A stretch of DNA of 64,000 nt, from assembly GCA_003260075.1 (NCBI GenBank), contig QLIY01000565.1, positions 570-64,569 of the forward strand, read 5' to 3'. This DNA is from Phallusia mammillata. Lineage: Eukaryota > Chordata > Ascidiacea > Phlebobranchia > Ascidiidae. The first letter of the stretch is position 1, and the number at the start of each line of letters is the position of its first letter. A model generated the notes under the pieces. That model was not told where the DNA came from. It did not search any database and saw nothing but the letters and a program-made list of their open reading frames with translations. Below, piece by piece: positions 1 to 14,500 of this stretch. Both the position numbers and the translations under genes were made by a program.

Positions 1-660
1 TTTTGTTGATAACCCCAGTATTTACCCCGCTCGCCCCCTAAAATGGGTGTTTTTACCCGAAGTTTGTCAGACGCGTTTTTCCATCAAATGTTTGATGGAT
101 TTGGCTGAAATTTACACAGATGGTAGATATATTCATGTAGATGTGCATCCCACTTTGTTTTTGTTGATAACCCCAGTATTTACCCCGCTAGCCCCCTAAA
201 ATGGGTGAGTTTTTAAACAGTGTCAGAATTGGCTGAAATTTGGATTTCTTGTATAGTATGCCATTTATAGGTGTCGATTGTTGTGTTCAACCCTGTAGTC
301 CTAACATTTACCCCACAAGCCCCTAAAGTGTAAAACGTATTTGTATGTTACTGGGCACCACAAACGAAAGATTTCTTTGGAGCAATAGTGTTACAAGGGC
401 AACCAGTTGTATGTTGCTCGTTGGTGGGTTGCTTGGTGGTCGTTTTTGCGCCATGGCAGTTAGGGGCTTGTTAACAGCCCTATGACGTCAGAAACAGTAA
501 CGGTTGTTGCTCAAAACACCTCTAGTGGTCGAAATTTTAAACATTGGCGGATTGGGCTGAAATTTTGCAGTACTATTGATTGAGTCATTGTGGTTTTTAT
601 ATATTTTTTAGTTTGTGTGTCGAACCCAATTAGTTGCCCTACTAGCCCCCTAAAATGGGT
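1..660. repeat. Imperfect repeat cluster with CCCCCTAAAATGGGT core
   Basis: The phrase TTTTGTTGATAACCCCAGTA, followed by TTTACCCCGC and CCCCCTAAAATGGGT, occurs at 1-53 and 159-206. Weaker versions lie near 275-327 and 611-653. Between the copies, a 'ggctgaaatt' phrase recurs (about 111, 232 and 568). Spacing is irregular, so this looks like a degraded tandem or nested element, not a clean satellite. No coding sequence was seen. Confidence 0.7.
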
Positions 661-1379
661 CAGTTTTTTAAAACGTTAAATAGGACTTACTTCAAACAAT
701 ATCTGGGGTGAATCTAATTTTATAGTTTGTATTCTACATAGTATTATTATTTAAGCCCAGTGCCGATCACTGTGTTTTACCTTACAACACCCGACTTTCT
801 CATGGTTATCTCTTGAATTGCATTATTTTCAACTTTGCATGTGTGGGGACCCATGAGTTTTTGCCTGCAGAAACGACTTAAAGTTATAAAAGACGATGGC
901 TAATATGGGACCCAATACAAAATAAGCATAGGAAATATATTCATGTTTTAAAATAGGTTATAGTGTATATGCAAGGGCAATATGTGCTAAGCCACCCTTC
1001 TAGTTTTTTTATTATTCTGATAGCTAGCTAGCTTCATATGTGATTCAGTCAACGCGCTTCCTGTCGGCTAATCGACTGCATCCCAATAAGTCCGATCCTA
1101 CCGCGGAGCAAGCACTTAAAGATAGACATCGAAAATATTTGCGTAGTTGCTGAAAAGTTTGAAATATTGGCACTCGTTTTATCGAATCTTTTTAAGTGTA
1201 ACTGTTTGTCCATCAAATGGCCCTTTTGGCAAAGAGAATAGTATTATAAAGGCATTGTGTTGGTGTTTCTTTTTGATAAAACTTCCAAGCGCCTATATTA
1301 CCCTTATAAATAAATGGGTTTATCACCAGCAGCTATACGAACATAACAACGCCAGACATGGGGCAATTCGTATTCGTCA

Positions 1380-2570
1380 TTCCTATTCGAATGCATTCGA
1401 ATACAGGTTTTGCCACCTTCGTGCTGTATTCGAATGATTTTGGCTTTCGTTCGATAGTGCATGAATACAATTCGAATAGTTGATGTTAACTTTGAGTTTT
1501 AAATCAACAATTAATAAATACAAAAGCTTGAGTAAATTTATTCGAATACAATTCGAATTGTTGCGGGTCTTTGCCAAGCTAAGAATTCGCAATTTCAAAT
1601 ACACGATAATTTTTTGCGAATACAATTCTAATTGTTGTCAGCCTTTGGCAACGTAACAAATCGTAAAATCGAAGACATGACTATATTTATACGAATACAA
1701 TTCGAATTATTGTAGGTCTTTGCCAAACTAAGAATTTGCAAATTCGAATACACGGTAATTTTTACGAATACAATTCGAATTGTTGTCAGCCTTTGGCAAC
1801 GTAAGATTAGTAAAATCGAATACATTACTACGTTTTTACGAATACAATTCGAATTTTTGTTTACCTACAGACTAGGAGTAGTCGAGAATATGTTGCCATG
1901 TTTGCCAAATAGATTCGAATACAATTCGATTTGGCAGTGAAACATCTCATGTAAATTTGGGATATTTAAATCAGTCAATTAGGCTAATGTGGCAAAACAA
2001 AGCTCGTTGGTTTACATTTTTACCGATAAATTTGCAATGCATAAACCCAAATGTTACTTTTTGTTCGAATACCTTTCACAACTACAAATACCCGAATCGC
2101 TGCAGTCGAATTGTTTGCTTCTTACAACAACTAAACAATTCGTGAATACAAATAACTGAAACTGTTAATTCGAATTGATACATTTTAAAAAGTAGGCTAC
2201 GTATAGTATTCATGAATACGAATACATGCTTGGGGTTTATTTGAATAGTATTCGAATTACACGTTATTGTTTTTTGGTCAACTATTCATGAATACAAATA
2301 CACGTTTTATTCGAATACAATTCGAATCGCTGTCACTTAAACGTTACGAAACTATTCGTGAATACGAATACTAGACTCGCATTATTCGAATACAATTCGA
2401 ATTGCTGGACTTGAAAAAGTGCGTAAGTATTCGTGAATACGAATACATGCTTGGGTCTATTCGAATAGTATTCGAATTAAATTTCGTTGTATTTGGGTCA
2501 ACAATTCATGAATACAAATACGTGACTTGTTTTATTCAAATCAATTCGCTCAAAAAAAGGTATGTGAGTA
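1380..2570. repeat. ATTCGAATAC/AATTCGAAT palindromic repeat block
   Basis: The TTCGAA-centred motif TATTCGAATACAATTCGAAT is repeated many times. Two tandem units of about 150 bp (about 1536-1688 and 1688-1836) share the order TTCGAATACAATTCGAATTG, 'gtctttgccaa', a second palindrome, then 'cagcctttggcaacgtaa'. A second pair of units (about 2205-2430 and 2434-2560) shares 'attc(a/g)tgaatacgaatacatgcttggg' and a following 'tattcgaat' pair. The 62-96 aa open frames here are by-products of the repeat. Confidence 0.8.
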
Positions 2571-5500
2571 TCAGAGTATCAAAACAACAGTTAACAATGT
2601 CCACAAAAATGATGATTTCATGCTAAGAAGCATAACTTCACAGGTAAAGAGTTTCCATGAAAGTTTTTCTTTTGCGCGTTGACTTGCGCAAATCCGAGGT
2701 GTTTGTCTATGTTGACTTTCATTGTGTTCTGGTGCAATTCTCCATCATCCAGTAAGTATTGACGAAGTGTCTGCCATCCACAGGCAAAAGTAAATTTCTG
2801 CCTATAAATTGGCGTGATTTAATTTGTCTATGTCCACAATCTCAGACAAATATATGTTAAAAAAAACATATTTATCAGAAAGAATAAGTCGTACAGGAAT
2901 GGACGCCAATTAATCCTGAAACTCTTGTTAAAACTTAGTAATAAGTGTTAATTGTTTCCATGATACATTATGTTTCCATAATGCAGTTTTTGTGCTTATA
3001 AGCAACAATCATAACATCAACTTTTAAACTTTCGCACATTTTAACAAATGCATTAATCAATTTGCCTACCAAAACTGTGGTGCGCAAGACATTTTCTGCC
3101 CCTCGTAGACACGTTTCATATTTACATGGGCGTGAATGAACCAAGGTCCTTTACTCGGCAACCATTTGAAACAATTCTTAGCTTTTAAACAACACGTAGA
3201 AATTAAAAAAGCCACAACTGTATACTTAGCATAAACCTAGATCAAGGGGTCAAAGAATTTAAGCGCTTGTCTTCTAGCTTCTAGTAAACTTAGCTCGAGC
3301 AGTGTCATATCTTTTTCAGCTTGTCAAATCTTTTTCTGGAAAACTACGTCGAAGAGGTGTAAAATATACATGTAGGCCTACGCGGCTTTTAATGTGAGCA
3401 AAAGTTAATAAAAGCAGCAATGCTGTGGCCCAGGCACAAATTAATCTACATATTGCTAAAACCAACATTTACTGTTTTCATTATGGTATATTTATTTTAA
3501 TCCTTGGAGGCAAAAGAGGAATACTAATCGATTTGCTGCTTCCAACCAGCATTTGTAGTCACTCTATTAGTCACACATGGTCGCATAACTCGGCTAGTAT
3601 GAAGTCGCCTATACGGGACTGCCGTTATTAACACGCCTTAGTGGTGTGACTCATGTGTCAGGCTATCGTAAGGTCGTTCTATTGTTGGATGGTTATCCAC
3701 CACCGGTATTTGTGAAAAAGTCCAGCCACTCAAGCCTTTTTTTATGGGATCCCCGCATTCATGTTTGCCTGTCGTTGTGGAACCCCGAAAAACGTAGCTG
3801 TTTGCAGTCGCATGCCCGTAATGAGCGATCTATGATGGGGATAAAATCCCTAATGCGCGATCGTGACAGCATTTGTTAACAATAGCTCCAAGGGTCAGAG
3901 TAGTTCAAAAACTGTTGCTCCATTTATCATGCCGTTTTAATGCAAATTTCATTTAAATTGTTGGGTGGAAGCTAGTTTGTGTGTGAATAAATATAAACCC
4001 TTTTAATGCACTATATTTTTTTTCTTCTAACCGATACAGGTAAAAAAGATCGGGTTTCACTGATCGATACAGCGCGCAGATAAACTAGTTAAAGGCATCC
4101 AATAAAGCAAAATGCTACTAGGCATGCATGAATCTACACGCACAGCAATGCTACAATTATAAGCCCAGTTTTTGTCAGTTTCAGAGAAAAAATATTATAT
4201 CGGGCTTTACTGCTTACCGTTATTATAATGGTTAAAACATTCTAGCACTTCTGGGTGGTAGTGAAAGCGAAAATTTTGGATTGAGAAAACCTGCAATGGT
4301 TTTGCTAGTAACGATCAGTTGGTGCAATCATTAACAGGGAAATCGTGATGTCATTTTCAAAGTGAAAGGAGTACTTACAGTCATCTTAAAAGATTGTTGA
4401 ATCACTTCAGTGAAGACAAGCAGGCCAAAGTCAACACCCTGTAACAACTAGTCATCGTTTCAAGCAGGAGCCATTGTTGCGTCACAGATCGTTCCTTGTC
4501 GTTACGTCATACACGAGCGGGCACTTCCGTGTGATTCATAGATGCTTGTAGAAGAACTACCAATATTTTCTCAGTTTCTTTTCGTTTCGGCATTGTCTCC
4601 GGGGCTTGTCTCTGTCTTCTTAAACAACAATGTGTGAAAAACTTCAGTTTAAAGTTAATTTAAGAAAGTTGGTTAGTCAAAAACAGTTTGTCGGTTAGAT
4701 TTAAACTTACCTTTTTGACCTCGACACAAGCTGTGTGGAATAAACTTGTAATTTCGAAAAACACACTTCAGTAAAGGAGTTGGAGCGCTTAAGTCTTTTG
4801 TCGGAGAGAACATCTGCTTGTAACTTGGTGTAATAACAGGTTACGGTCCTGAACGCAGCGTAGCATGACAAAAAAGTTGACTCGGCTTATTGGCTGCAGT
4901 GCGGTTCTCTGTCAGACAAGTGCGCGTTAGCCAAACGCATTTTAGTTGTCAGGCAGAGTACTAGTCTTTAGTTACAGTTTGTAAGGTTCCAGTAAGCAAA
5001 TTGTGAACGTTTGGCCGCTGGCATTGTTTGTCTTCAAGTACAGCAGGCTTTGTTGGGCGCTTTCGTTGTGATTATTTAGGGAAATGTGTTGCTTCTCTGT
5101 TTTCACTATCCGCAAACTAAAGAGATACTTAAGTTTAACCGATAATGTTTGTTTGGAAGATTTTGTAATCAGATAGTTTCTGCGCTGGTAAAAAAGTGTC
5201 AGCAACATTCCTATCGCGCTTGGCAAGTGTGCCGGATTGCCGGAAAATTGCGGCGAGATTGCCCTCCCATTAACAGATTAGCTGCGGTTTAATCACGTAG
5301 CGATATTGATAAGTGCTTCTACCCACCACAAGGCTTGTTTCGGGGCCCATGAGGCACTTTTAGGTACATGTTTGTGTCAGTTAGCGACTGTGATAAAATA
5401 TCTTACCCATGTACTGGTCACTGGAAAAGCTCAAAGTGGTGTCAAACCGAACTAGTTTTGTGTTTTTACTCTAGGTTTGACTGCAAACATGGGCTATGCA

Positions 5501-7320
5501 TTGGTGACAAATCATTTTTGACGAAAGTAATTAAATAAACTGCCAACTGAGACCTGAGATTAGTCATTTGCCTGCCTAAGGTTTACAAAGTCCTTGCGAA
5601 TGAGAAACTGGTATTTACGGTCGGTGACGTGAAACATGATGCAGGAATTTATTTCCGGGTTTCCGTGACAGATAAGCAACAAGATACAACAGACATCCTT
5701 GGCATTGTGAGACGCCGTTTTACTGACTAGGCTTGTTGGTAATTTCTGCCGTATTGTGAAAGGGAAAGTCGTTTCACCAAGAAGTGTGTTGATTGACCGT
5801 TAATGTATTTTAATATGTTTTGCACAAACATACAAATTTTCCTTGTGCTGTTGCGTGGAGTTATAAGATTGACTGCGATTAGAACAAAAACGATTTACAC
5901 ATACCAATATTACATTCTGTTTATTCCTGTGATTAAATATTCTAATATTTGTGCTTTTGATTTTACTAATATCCAATTTTTGGACGTTTTGACAAAAACT
6001 GCAGAGCCCTATGTGAATGTTCGTGTATTCCTTGTGGCGAGACAGCGGATGTACTAATTGCCAAAAATCGACGAACACGCGCCGTTCCTTGTCGCCACTT
6101 ATTTTCTAACGAGCTGCGTTCGTTTTGGTTACCGTAAACAGCAACGGTGTGCGTTACAGCATCGCACCGTGTTTTAGTGTCGTTCAGGGTGCCCAAGGTC
6201 GTAAACACGTACACACTAAAAATGAAGCATTAGCAAAGGGTGTTTTAAAGACATTACGCTAGCAAATGCGAAATCCCGGGGGCACAACCTGCTCAAGTCG
6301 TGCGACGTGAGACGGTTTCGGAATTTTGACTGCAAGATGTTGTGTCATGCCTAAAACAATCTGGGTTATTTTGATCAGGGCAGCGGTAATTGCGTCATGT
6401 AGCATGCACCCCACGCATTAATCGATTCGGACGATCATCCTCTCGAAGGCCTGTCAGTGCATTAGCATTCAGGAAGCCTCTGGTGAGTTTGGTTCATTTG
6501 CAGCTTAGTGCTAAAACTGGCAGATTTTACTGCGCCTTGCCATTTTCTACTTTAGGGCGTAATAACAATTCGCGTACCTAGAAGTTCTTCGTTATGCGAA
6601 CTTTATCCAGTAATAGTCATTAACCGTTGCATATGTTTTTTTCTATGTGCAAGAAAAAGTTGTTTGTTTTTTTCTTAAATAGTTTTCTCAAAGAAAAAAC
6701 ATCTTGTATTACAGTCTTTGATTTGGTCTTTCATTATTTGGCCGCCTCAAACGTGATTAAGGTTGCTGGAAATAAAAGATCATTCGTGTTTGAAAAAATG
6801 CTAAAAAAACGTTATTAACGATGCAGTCTGGCGTTGCACTTCCAAATTGAGTGCTCACGTCTATCACGTCAAAATATGTAAGCAGTCGACCAAACTGAAT
6901 GCAAATTTATTAAACAAGCTATTGCTGTCAGGCATAATGTATAACCTAGTATTGTTCATCCAGCAGTTTTATTATAAATAATCGACTCGTTTATGAATGC
7001 AAATTCATTAAAAACATAATTTCCTAGATGATATTATTCAGGGTGGTTTGTGTGGACTACTTTGTTACGAATTGTATTGCGCGCTGAAATAGCACTTACG
7101 CCAATAGCTTGTGGTAGTACGTTTCAAACTGTTCGTTAAAACGGACATTGGGCCACGTATTCTGTCGCCTTACGTATAGCTATAAGGCCGACAGATCAGG
7201 TCATGCCATTTAAATATCGTGGTCCCCACAATTATAATCAAATTTTCCCTTGCTATGTTACTACAGGTTAATTGATTTAAGTTCCAAATTTGCGTCTTGA
7301 AGTTTCACGCAAGTCTTTCA
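2571..7320. other. Intergenic region, no gene recognised
   Basis: Only short open frames (under 95 codons) occur, none resembling a known protein or flanked by convincing splice sites. The 5' UTR and promoter of the downstream Rac gene should lie in the last part, but I cannot place a start site. A 20-bp phrase near 6917 (AAGCTATTGCTG then CAGGCATA) recurs near 49155 and may be part of an old repeat. Confidence 0.5.
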
Positions 7321-9162
7321 ATGCAGGTGAGTGCAAGTAAACAAATAAGGTATTTTGTTGATTTTCAGGTCGTAGTGTTGTCTTAAATGGCTCAAAAGTG
7401 CATTGAAAAACGTGTAGGCAATAGAGCTGATCAGACAGATGTAACAACCTGTTTGTGTTTGTTGTCTATTTTACTGCAAAGGCTCAAACAATGTTTCGAG
7501 ACGAATACCTTTCCTTTATCTGCCTTAGTAGTTTTGTTTTAGCCGCATTATTTTCCTTTCAACGTTATATTATCCAGGGAATACTATGCCGTGGGATTTT
7601 AAGATTGACCATTTTTTTAGTTCAGGGAATAAAAATGTGATTTTTATGCTAACATCTTATGTGTATAACACTCACACTATGTAGCAAGGCTTACTTACTC
7701 TAATCTATGCGTAGTGACACTATTTGGTAAACAGAGTGTTACTAAACTAAGCTTAATAACGTCCTACTTGCTGCGTAGGCGATCAAACTGGTTGTGGTTG
7801 GTGACGGTGCTGTGGGAAAAACATGTCTGTTGATCAGCTACACCTCAAATGCATTTCCATACGAATACATTCCCACAGTTTTTGAGAACTACATGGCCAA
7901 CATTACCTTTGAAGGCCGACCAATCTCCCTTAACCTGTGGGATACGGCGGGTCAAGAAGATTTTGACAGGTTGGTAATAAAGCTCGTATTGTTGAGCAAG
8001 TCAAACCTCTTTAACTGAGGTTGTTGAGCATTCGTCAATTCAGAGACAACATTGTAATCTGGTTCGTTGTTTAAGCAAATAATTTACAATTTATCAGTTA
8101 TATCCACAATTTTTGAAGTCTATACTTTTCTTTCTACCTGGACATTTGAACCTTTAACAGCGTCAATATAAGCACACTATTTCCGCATGTCCATATTAAG
8201 AAACCGAAAGTTGCGTATAATTGCCCCAGGACAAAGTTTCGCATCAAGACGCATTGCTGACTTATCAGGTTTTTATACTTACAATACAGTGTGAAAAGCG
8301 AAACCTGATTCTTTCTAAATGGTTAGCAGTTGTAAAAAGTTAAGACTATAAAAAAGTGACTGGATGCATGAAATATATGAGGAGGATTTTGCAGTGTTAA
8401 AAAAAGACATGCTTGTATTGCTACACTAAAAACCGTAGTTGGGATGGGTTAAATTTTTATTCGCCGCATTGAAATATTTACATTATTTTAGACTCCGGCC
8501 ACTTTCGTACCCCGACACAGACGTCTTCGTTCTATGCTTCTCTGTCATTTCCCCCACCTCGTTTGAAAACATAAAACTGAAGTGGATTCCCGAACTTACC
8601 CAGAATTGCCCCAATGTGCCGATCGTTCTTGTCGCAACAAAACTTGATCTACGAACGAACCCAGAAGTTCTTCAGCAGCTTCAAGAAAAAGACATGGAAC
8701 CTATAACGTAAGAAAGTCCTACTAATAATACGAATTTTCTGCTGTACTTGAAAAATTTGTGACTTTTGGTTACATAGCCTACCGTACACTTTATGAAGTT
8801 ATTGACATATGTCTATTTAAGCTGCTAGGTTTTTATCTTCTGATAAGGTCATAATGTTTGTAAGCGAGGTTGTTCCTAGACTTTGCTGCAAAAAATAAAG
8901 ATAATACTATGTAAATGCGAAAGAAACATTAAATAGCTAAAAGGTGTACAAGACGGTCCCAGAAACTGAAGGCCTATTTTCAAACAGACAAATGCAAGGA
9001 CAGAAGCTTGCCAAGGAAATAAAGGCTGTGAAGTACGTGGAATGTTCAGCTCTGACCCAAGAAGGGCTTAAACACGTTTTCGATGAAGCAGTTTGCTCCG
9101 TGCTCCACCCTGAACGGAATAAAGATAAATCAAAGCAGGGAAAAAATTGTGTCTTAGTATAA
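7321..9162 (+). CDS. RAC: Rac-type Rho family small GTPase
   Basis: Four coding exons: 7321-7326, 7779-7969, 8492-8707 and 8988-9162; 588 nt, 195 aa. Exon 1 is just ATG CAG before a GTGAGT donor, giving the Rac start MQAIK. All GTPase motifs are visible: P-loop GDGAVGKT (10-17), switch [11 protein letters not shown] (31-40), [11 protein letters not shown] (57-67), TKLD and CSAL. Trp56, the residue that separates Rac from Cdc42 in exchange-factor choice, is present. The protein ends in a CaaX box, CVLV, after a weakly basic tail, so it should be prenylated and work at membranes in actin signalling. Differences from mammalian Rac1 in the effector loop are Tyr at 30, Glu at 38 and Met at 41. Ascidians carry several Rac paralogues; which one this is cannot be told here. 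Confidence 0.92.
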
Positions 9163-11580
9163 ATTCCTTTTCTGCGAGTGTTACTTGTTTTGGTTATTTA
9201 TTCATCATCTTAATGCCCCTGCAGTCCAGTGTGTGTTTGCATTTTTTTCATTTTGGCAGTGGTATATAGTTAGACCGATACTAAACAATTGCGCAGCTGG
9301 CCTTGTCGCAACTGCATGTTTTTCAACTTTTGTATGAGCTGTTTCCTTTATCCGATTGAGGCAGCCTGTTTGTACAGTATTGTTTTTCTATGCGCCAACT
9401 CTTTTTACTTCACATGCGAAAACATCCTTCTGGCCTTTTTTGACTCAGATTAGATAAATACATAATTGAATTATCAAGGCCGATAACAATGTTTTGTTTT
9501 GTTTTTCCAAACTTCAATTTTTGTCAATTTTCTTACCTAACTATCGAAATTTAATTGTTGGCACGATTGCACTGATTTGGGAAACGGCACGATATCACGT
9601 TTTACAGTCATTTACCACCCACGTTTTTTCTTTTTGTGGCATTGCCTTTCACAAGAGTAAGTTTGATGGCGATTTGTTAAATTTTTGTGATTTCTTTGTT
9701 AATATACAGTAACCTTATTTGCCAGTTTTTTTGCAAGGCGTAAGCTGGTTACGCACGTCCTGGATTTATCACTCGGGTAAAAACTGTATTTCGTTTGCAA
9801 CGTGCTGTTTCTGCATGTTTATGTTTTGTTTTTCATTTTATTTTACCGAATATCGCCAGTCAGCCAAGTATCTTTTGGATTAGCGATACTTTGTCTTTCA
9901 TTCGTCTAAAATTGTAACTTGTCCGAGGCTGCTGAGGACTGGTCAATGTGTTTTGATCATCAAATTAGTCAATTGTTTTTTTCATTGTGAAACATGATGT
10001 TTTGTTGACTTTGACTGTTTTTCCAAAGCAAAAAAAGAAGCGATGTCAAGTTTGTTTAGTAATGGACATTGCAAATAAATTTATCGCGGACAGCTGTTTA
10101 TATTTTTTGAGAAGTTATGTATTAAACTTGATGGATGTGGGTTAAACTTGATGGATGGTAGGCTACGCATTGTCTGCAGATAAGAACATAAAGTAATCCA
10201 GCCTATCTAAAAAAGTGGCCTTGGCTACAGATGGCAAAATCCTAACATGTATAAATGTATGTTGCCTGCAGCCTAGCCTACATCCCGACCGTTAAGGTAA
10301 TATGCATAATACAGAAATTAAAGCTTTTCTTTCTTTCCGGTCTAAAGCACAGCGGTTCAGGGGTTATGTTTTACAAATAAATGGCGATGACAGATGATAA
10401 TTTAAGTAAAAAACGGTACACAAAAATTTTTGGTGCACAATAAATTCAGTATTCGGGCAAAGGCTTAAGTAACATGTTTTCCATGATAGTAATTTTTAAT
10501 TTGCAGCCGCTTGAGGCAGTGTTTTATTCAATGAACCGTGAGCGTAACTCGGTAACACAAACAGCTAGGTATGCTCTCTGCTTTTGGACTTTTGCAGGCA
10601 TAATAAATGTTTTTTAAAAACTGTACTTTTAGCAATACGTGACTTTGTAGTTTCTTGCTTATGCGTAAAACCGTTTGCTTTATTTTGTGTATAATGCGTA
10701 GCAAAACGCAAGAGTGCAGATGTTGCAGGTAAAAACTATTCTGCGATAAACGTAAAAGGTAACAGCACTGCTTATATCGGTTTAATGAGTATGTGACTTT
10801 TGTTTCATTTCAAATTCACGTGAAAAAAACTAATACCACAAAACACATACTTAAATCGTTTTAGGTAAAATATGATACTATTTAAAAATGTCATTTCAGT
10901 ATTGTAGAAATTATTACCACATATATTTGTTTTGCATGTGTTGTGATAATGGATATTTTGACATAGTTATTTCAACAATAAACTAAAAAAACTTGTAGTA
11001 AAACAGTGTACCATAGCAATATACTTGTATAACATAAATTAAATGCCAAATGTAGCATTATTCTGTGCCCATTACTTAAAGTATATTTATGTGGCAAAAT
11101 TCAGCCTATGATCAGATTTTAGCTCACAACATAAGAATATTCATAGCACACACAGTTGATCAACTGAGCTCTCCAGATGCAGAAACCTAATAACTTTTTA
11201 TGAATCTTGGGTATATGTGAAAATGCATTTGTACAGATGGTAGTAAAAGTTTACTGTCTTTAAAACTGGTAGTATATTTAGTTGTTTAAAATTTGTTCGT
11301 AGTTATGTTAATATTTGTGTCCATGTTAAGCCCATTCCATTTAATCTTAACAGGATTAAAATAATCCTAACCACTATGTAGACTTATTTATTTGTGACAT
11401 TGATGCCATATGAATGTGCACATATTTTTTTGGCTTACAGACACATTATCAATATAAAACATGTTGCCTGGGTAAAAAATAGTATGTTTGGTTGTAAAGT
11501 GTCATTAACTATGAATATTACTACTTAAATATTCATGTGAAAGTTTGGTGTACTCCGTCCATATACCAACAACCTCAAAC
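9163..11580. other. Rac 3' UTR and intergenic DNA
   Basis: No coding exon is visible. A polyadenylation signal AATAAA at 10074-10079 is a candidate 3' end for the Rac transcript, implying a 3' UTR of about 0.9 kb. The rest is AT-rich sequence running to the PPP4R4 start codon. Confidence 0.4.
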
Positions 11581-14500
11581 ATGATGGACTTCAACAGTGA
11601 CATTGCCACACTTGAAGAAGACATCCAAGACTTTAACATTGAAAAAGATGTTAGAACTAGTCTCAAGGTAATTAAGTGCTTTTTTTGTTTAATTTTCCTC
11701 CAATGATTTTTCAATAATCTGTTACTTAATAAAAAAAAATTATACCAAATTTTTATTGCCTAGTCATTTAGATTTTTCTGCATGTGGCATTGTGTTTTGT
11801 CGAAATGTTTGAGTAAATTCACACAATTTTTTTAATCATTTTTGTCTTCTGGTGTGTGTGGCCTTTAGGGTTCAATTAAAATGAAGGAAAGGCATTAGTT
11901 TCAATATATGTTTACCATACACATACACAAACCAGTAAAAATATTAAAAGTTACAACAAGACATAGTTTGTTGTTGTGTACTTGCAAGTCTTTTATTCTT
12001 TGCAAGGTCTAGTAACTTTTGTAATATTATTTATTTAGACTCAGGAAGAATTGGATAAATTGACAGTTGATGAAACACTGAATGACATTGACAGGGCTGT
12101 GTTTATATTAAGGTAACCACTGTGCCTTATTTGTTTTCAATGGTGTAGTTTTAAATCACAAGCAATATTATATCACACCTCAAAAAAAAAAACTACTGTT
12201 GCAAGTAAAATTTAAGAAAATGAAAGTGTCATTAAAATTTAGGGTGTTGCACAGAATAAAAACATTGTTGTCAATTCATTTACACAGGAAACATTGTCCT
12301 GGGAAATTAAGCCAATCTTAAGCACTAGGCTTGTATGACATAAACTCCCCACTGAAGGTTCAGGGCAATTTGAAGCAAAGTAACTCCGTAGTCGGTTGTT
12401 GGAAACAAAAGGCACCTTACCTTCTCAGACAATGAGATAGTGTGACCGACACCGAAGCTTGTCCTTTCTCTCTTTCTTGCCACTAAATGCCCACAACACA
12501 ACTTCATGGATTGTCACTGTGTATCCACTAACATTACATATTTGCCCAACGATAGTTAATGGTTTTATAGATTTTTTAAATGTTTACGAATTTGAAATTT
12601 GCTGTCTAAAATAAATTATGCATAAAAAGGAAATACAAATTCTTTAAAATTATAATATTTGCAACCAAGGGAAAAGCTCTGCACAAATTGCCCACTGTCG
12701 CTATTATTTTGCAGTTACACAATTTATATTTATTTGTTGTGCCAATTACTAACAATCTGTTGTTTTTGCAGTTCTGGCCAAGAAGTACAATGTGTAAGTG
12801 TGATAAGACACCTTCCTAAACTGATTCGTGGCTGGCAAAATGAATGTATACGGAGAGTTATTCCTAAAATGAAGGAACTGTTGCACACTGCAGGTATATA
12901 TAAGAGCATTTGTACCATTATTGCAAAGCAATTGCAGAAGGTTAGATATATGTCTAAGATTGGTTTTTGTGGTGCAAATCCTAACCCCAAAATGTTTGTT
13001 TTGTTTTTCCAAAATCCAAATTTGCATTTGATACTAAAATAAGCCAAACACACAAACTACCTTTAACCCACATCGATTGAGGCCGTGGATACACTGGGTA
13101 AAACCAAGGTCTCCTGTGGTATATTGTTGTGCTAGCATTCAGGAGGCAGACAATATTATGTCTTGTTGATTTAACTCTGGCCCAATGTGTGATGCCAGGT
13201 CTGAAGGATGGCCCTACAATAATAAGCACTCGTGTTTATGATGGTATATTTGCTCAGGCTTGGATGCTCAGATGGCCGCAACTGAAGTGTTCACCACGAT
13301 AGCCAAAGATGAGTTGCTGCCAATTCCAGTTTACACTCAACACTTTTTAAGAACGATAATTACAAATGTGAACACCAAGGACCCAAGTATGTTAAACATA
13401 CAAAATTATGTAACTATTTTTTGTTATTCCTGCTGGAAGAACATTGAGTAAGTGTTTCTGTAAAAAAGAACCGTTTCTAACGAAATTTGAACTCCACCTT
13501 TTTTATGTAAGATACAAGAATATAATAAAACTGTATTACTTATGTCATACTTATTTCCATGAAGCAAACTAATTTCCAGAAAGAAGTTAACGTTTTGCCT
13601 AGTTTGTAGCATTGGTATCATTTGTAACCTTTGTCCTCTTAACGTTTTTTTGGGGGGGGTTTAAACTATTCTCTATCGCGTTGAATGCCAAAATGAAACC
13701 GTGGAATACCAACAGCCATGTCACAGACTTACAGTTGTTTGTTGATGTTGCAGTTGCCTCCAATGCCTGGCTGGACACGCTCATAAGCGTCATAAATTTT
13801 ATGCCCCGCGAGACTGTTCGCCGAGAGGTGCTCGGATTAGCTATCGCTAAAGGACAGCTTTCCCAACCCACAGCATCTCGCCTTTCCTGCTGTTCCATCC
13901 TTGGAGCAGTGTGTTCCAAGTTTGACACCCATGTGTAAGTTAACCTGGGTGTTTTTACTTGTAGTCAGTGGTGGTGGTGGTGGTGGGATTCAACCGGTTT
14001 GCACCGGTTCTATAGAACCGTCTCACGAAAATTCATGAGATCAGCGAACCGGTTAGCATTACTGGTTACTGTCAATGGACTTTTTGTAACAGAACCGGCT
14101 GAAAAATATGACTATTGTGATAGAACTGGCTGACAAAAAATTGAATCCAACCACTGCTTGTAACCCAATTTTAAAGAACCACGTTCTCATAAACATTGTC
14201 AGAAAATTGTTTGAAAAGGTAATTAAAATGCTTTTCGACTGGTAAAACTTTGGAACTATAAATTACAAATTTATGTGTGTGGGCACTGTGGTTTAATGCA
14301 CTTATGACGGTATTGTGTGTTTAAGTGTGAAGAAGGACATAGTGCACACTGTGAAACAACTGTGCCAAGATGTTGAACACAACGTTCGAGCGTGCATGTG
14401 CAAGCATCTACACACCATTGCAGCGACTCTTGGGTAAGGTTTGTTGCTATATCTTTCGATAATTATGCGCTTTTATACATATTCTGTAAGATACGAAGAA

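Noticed and set aside
13652-13659. Eight-G run as another gap
   Set aside because: It is shorter than the others and has no duplicated flanks; it can be a natural homopolymer.
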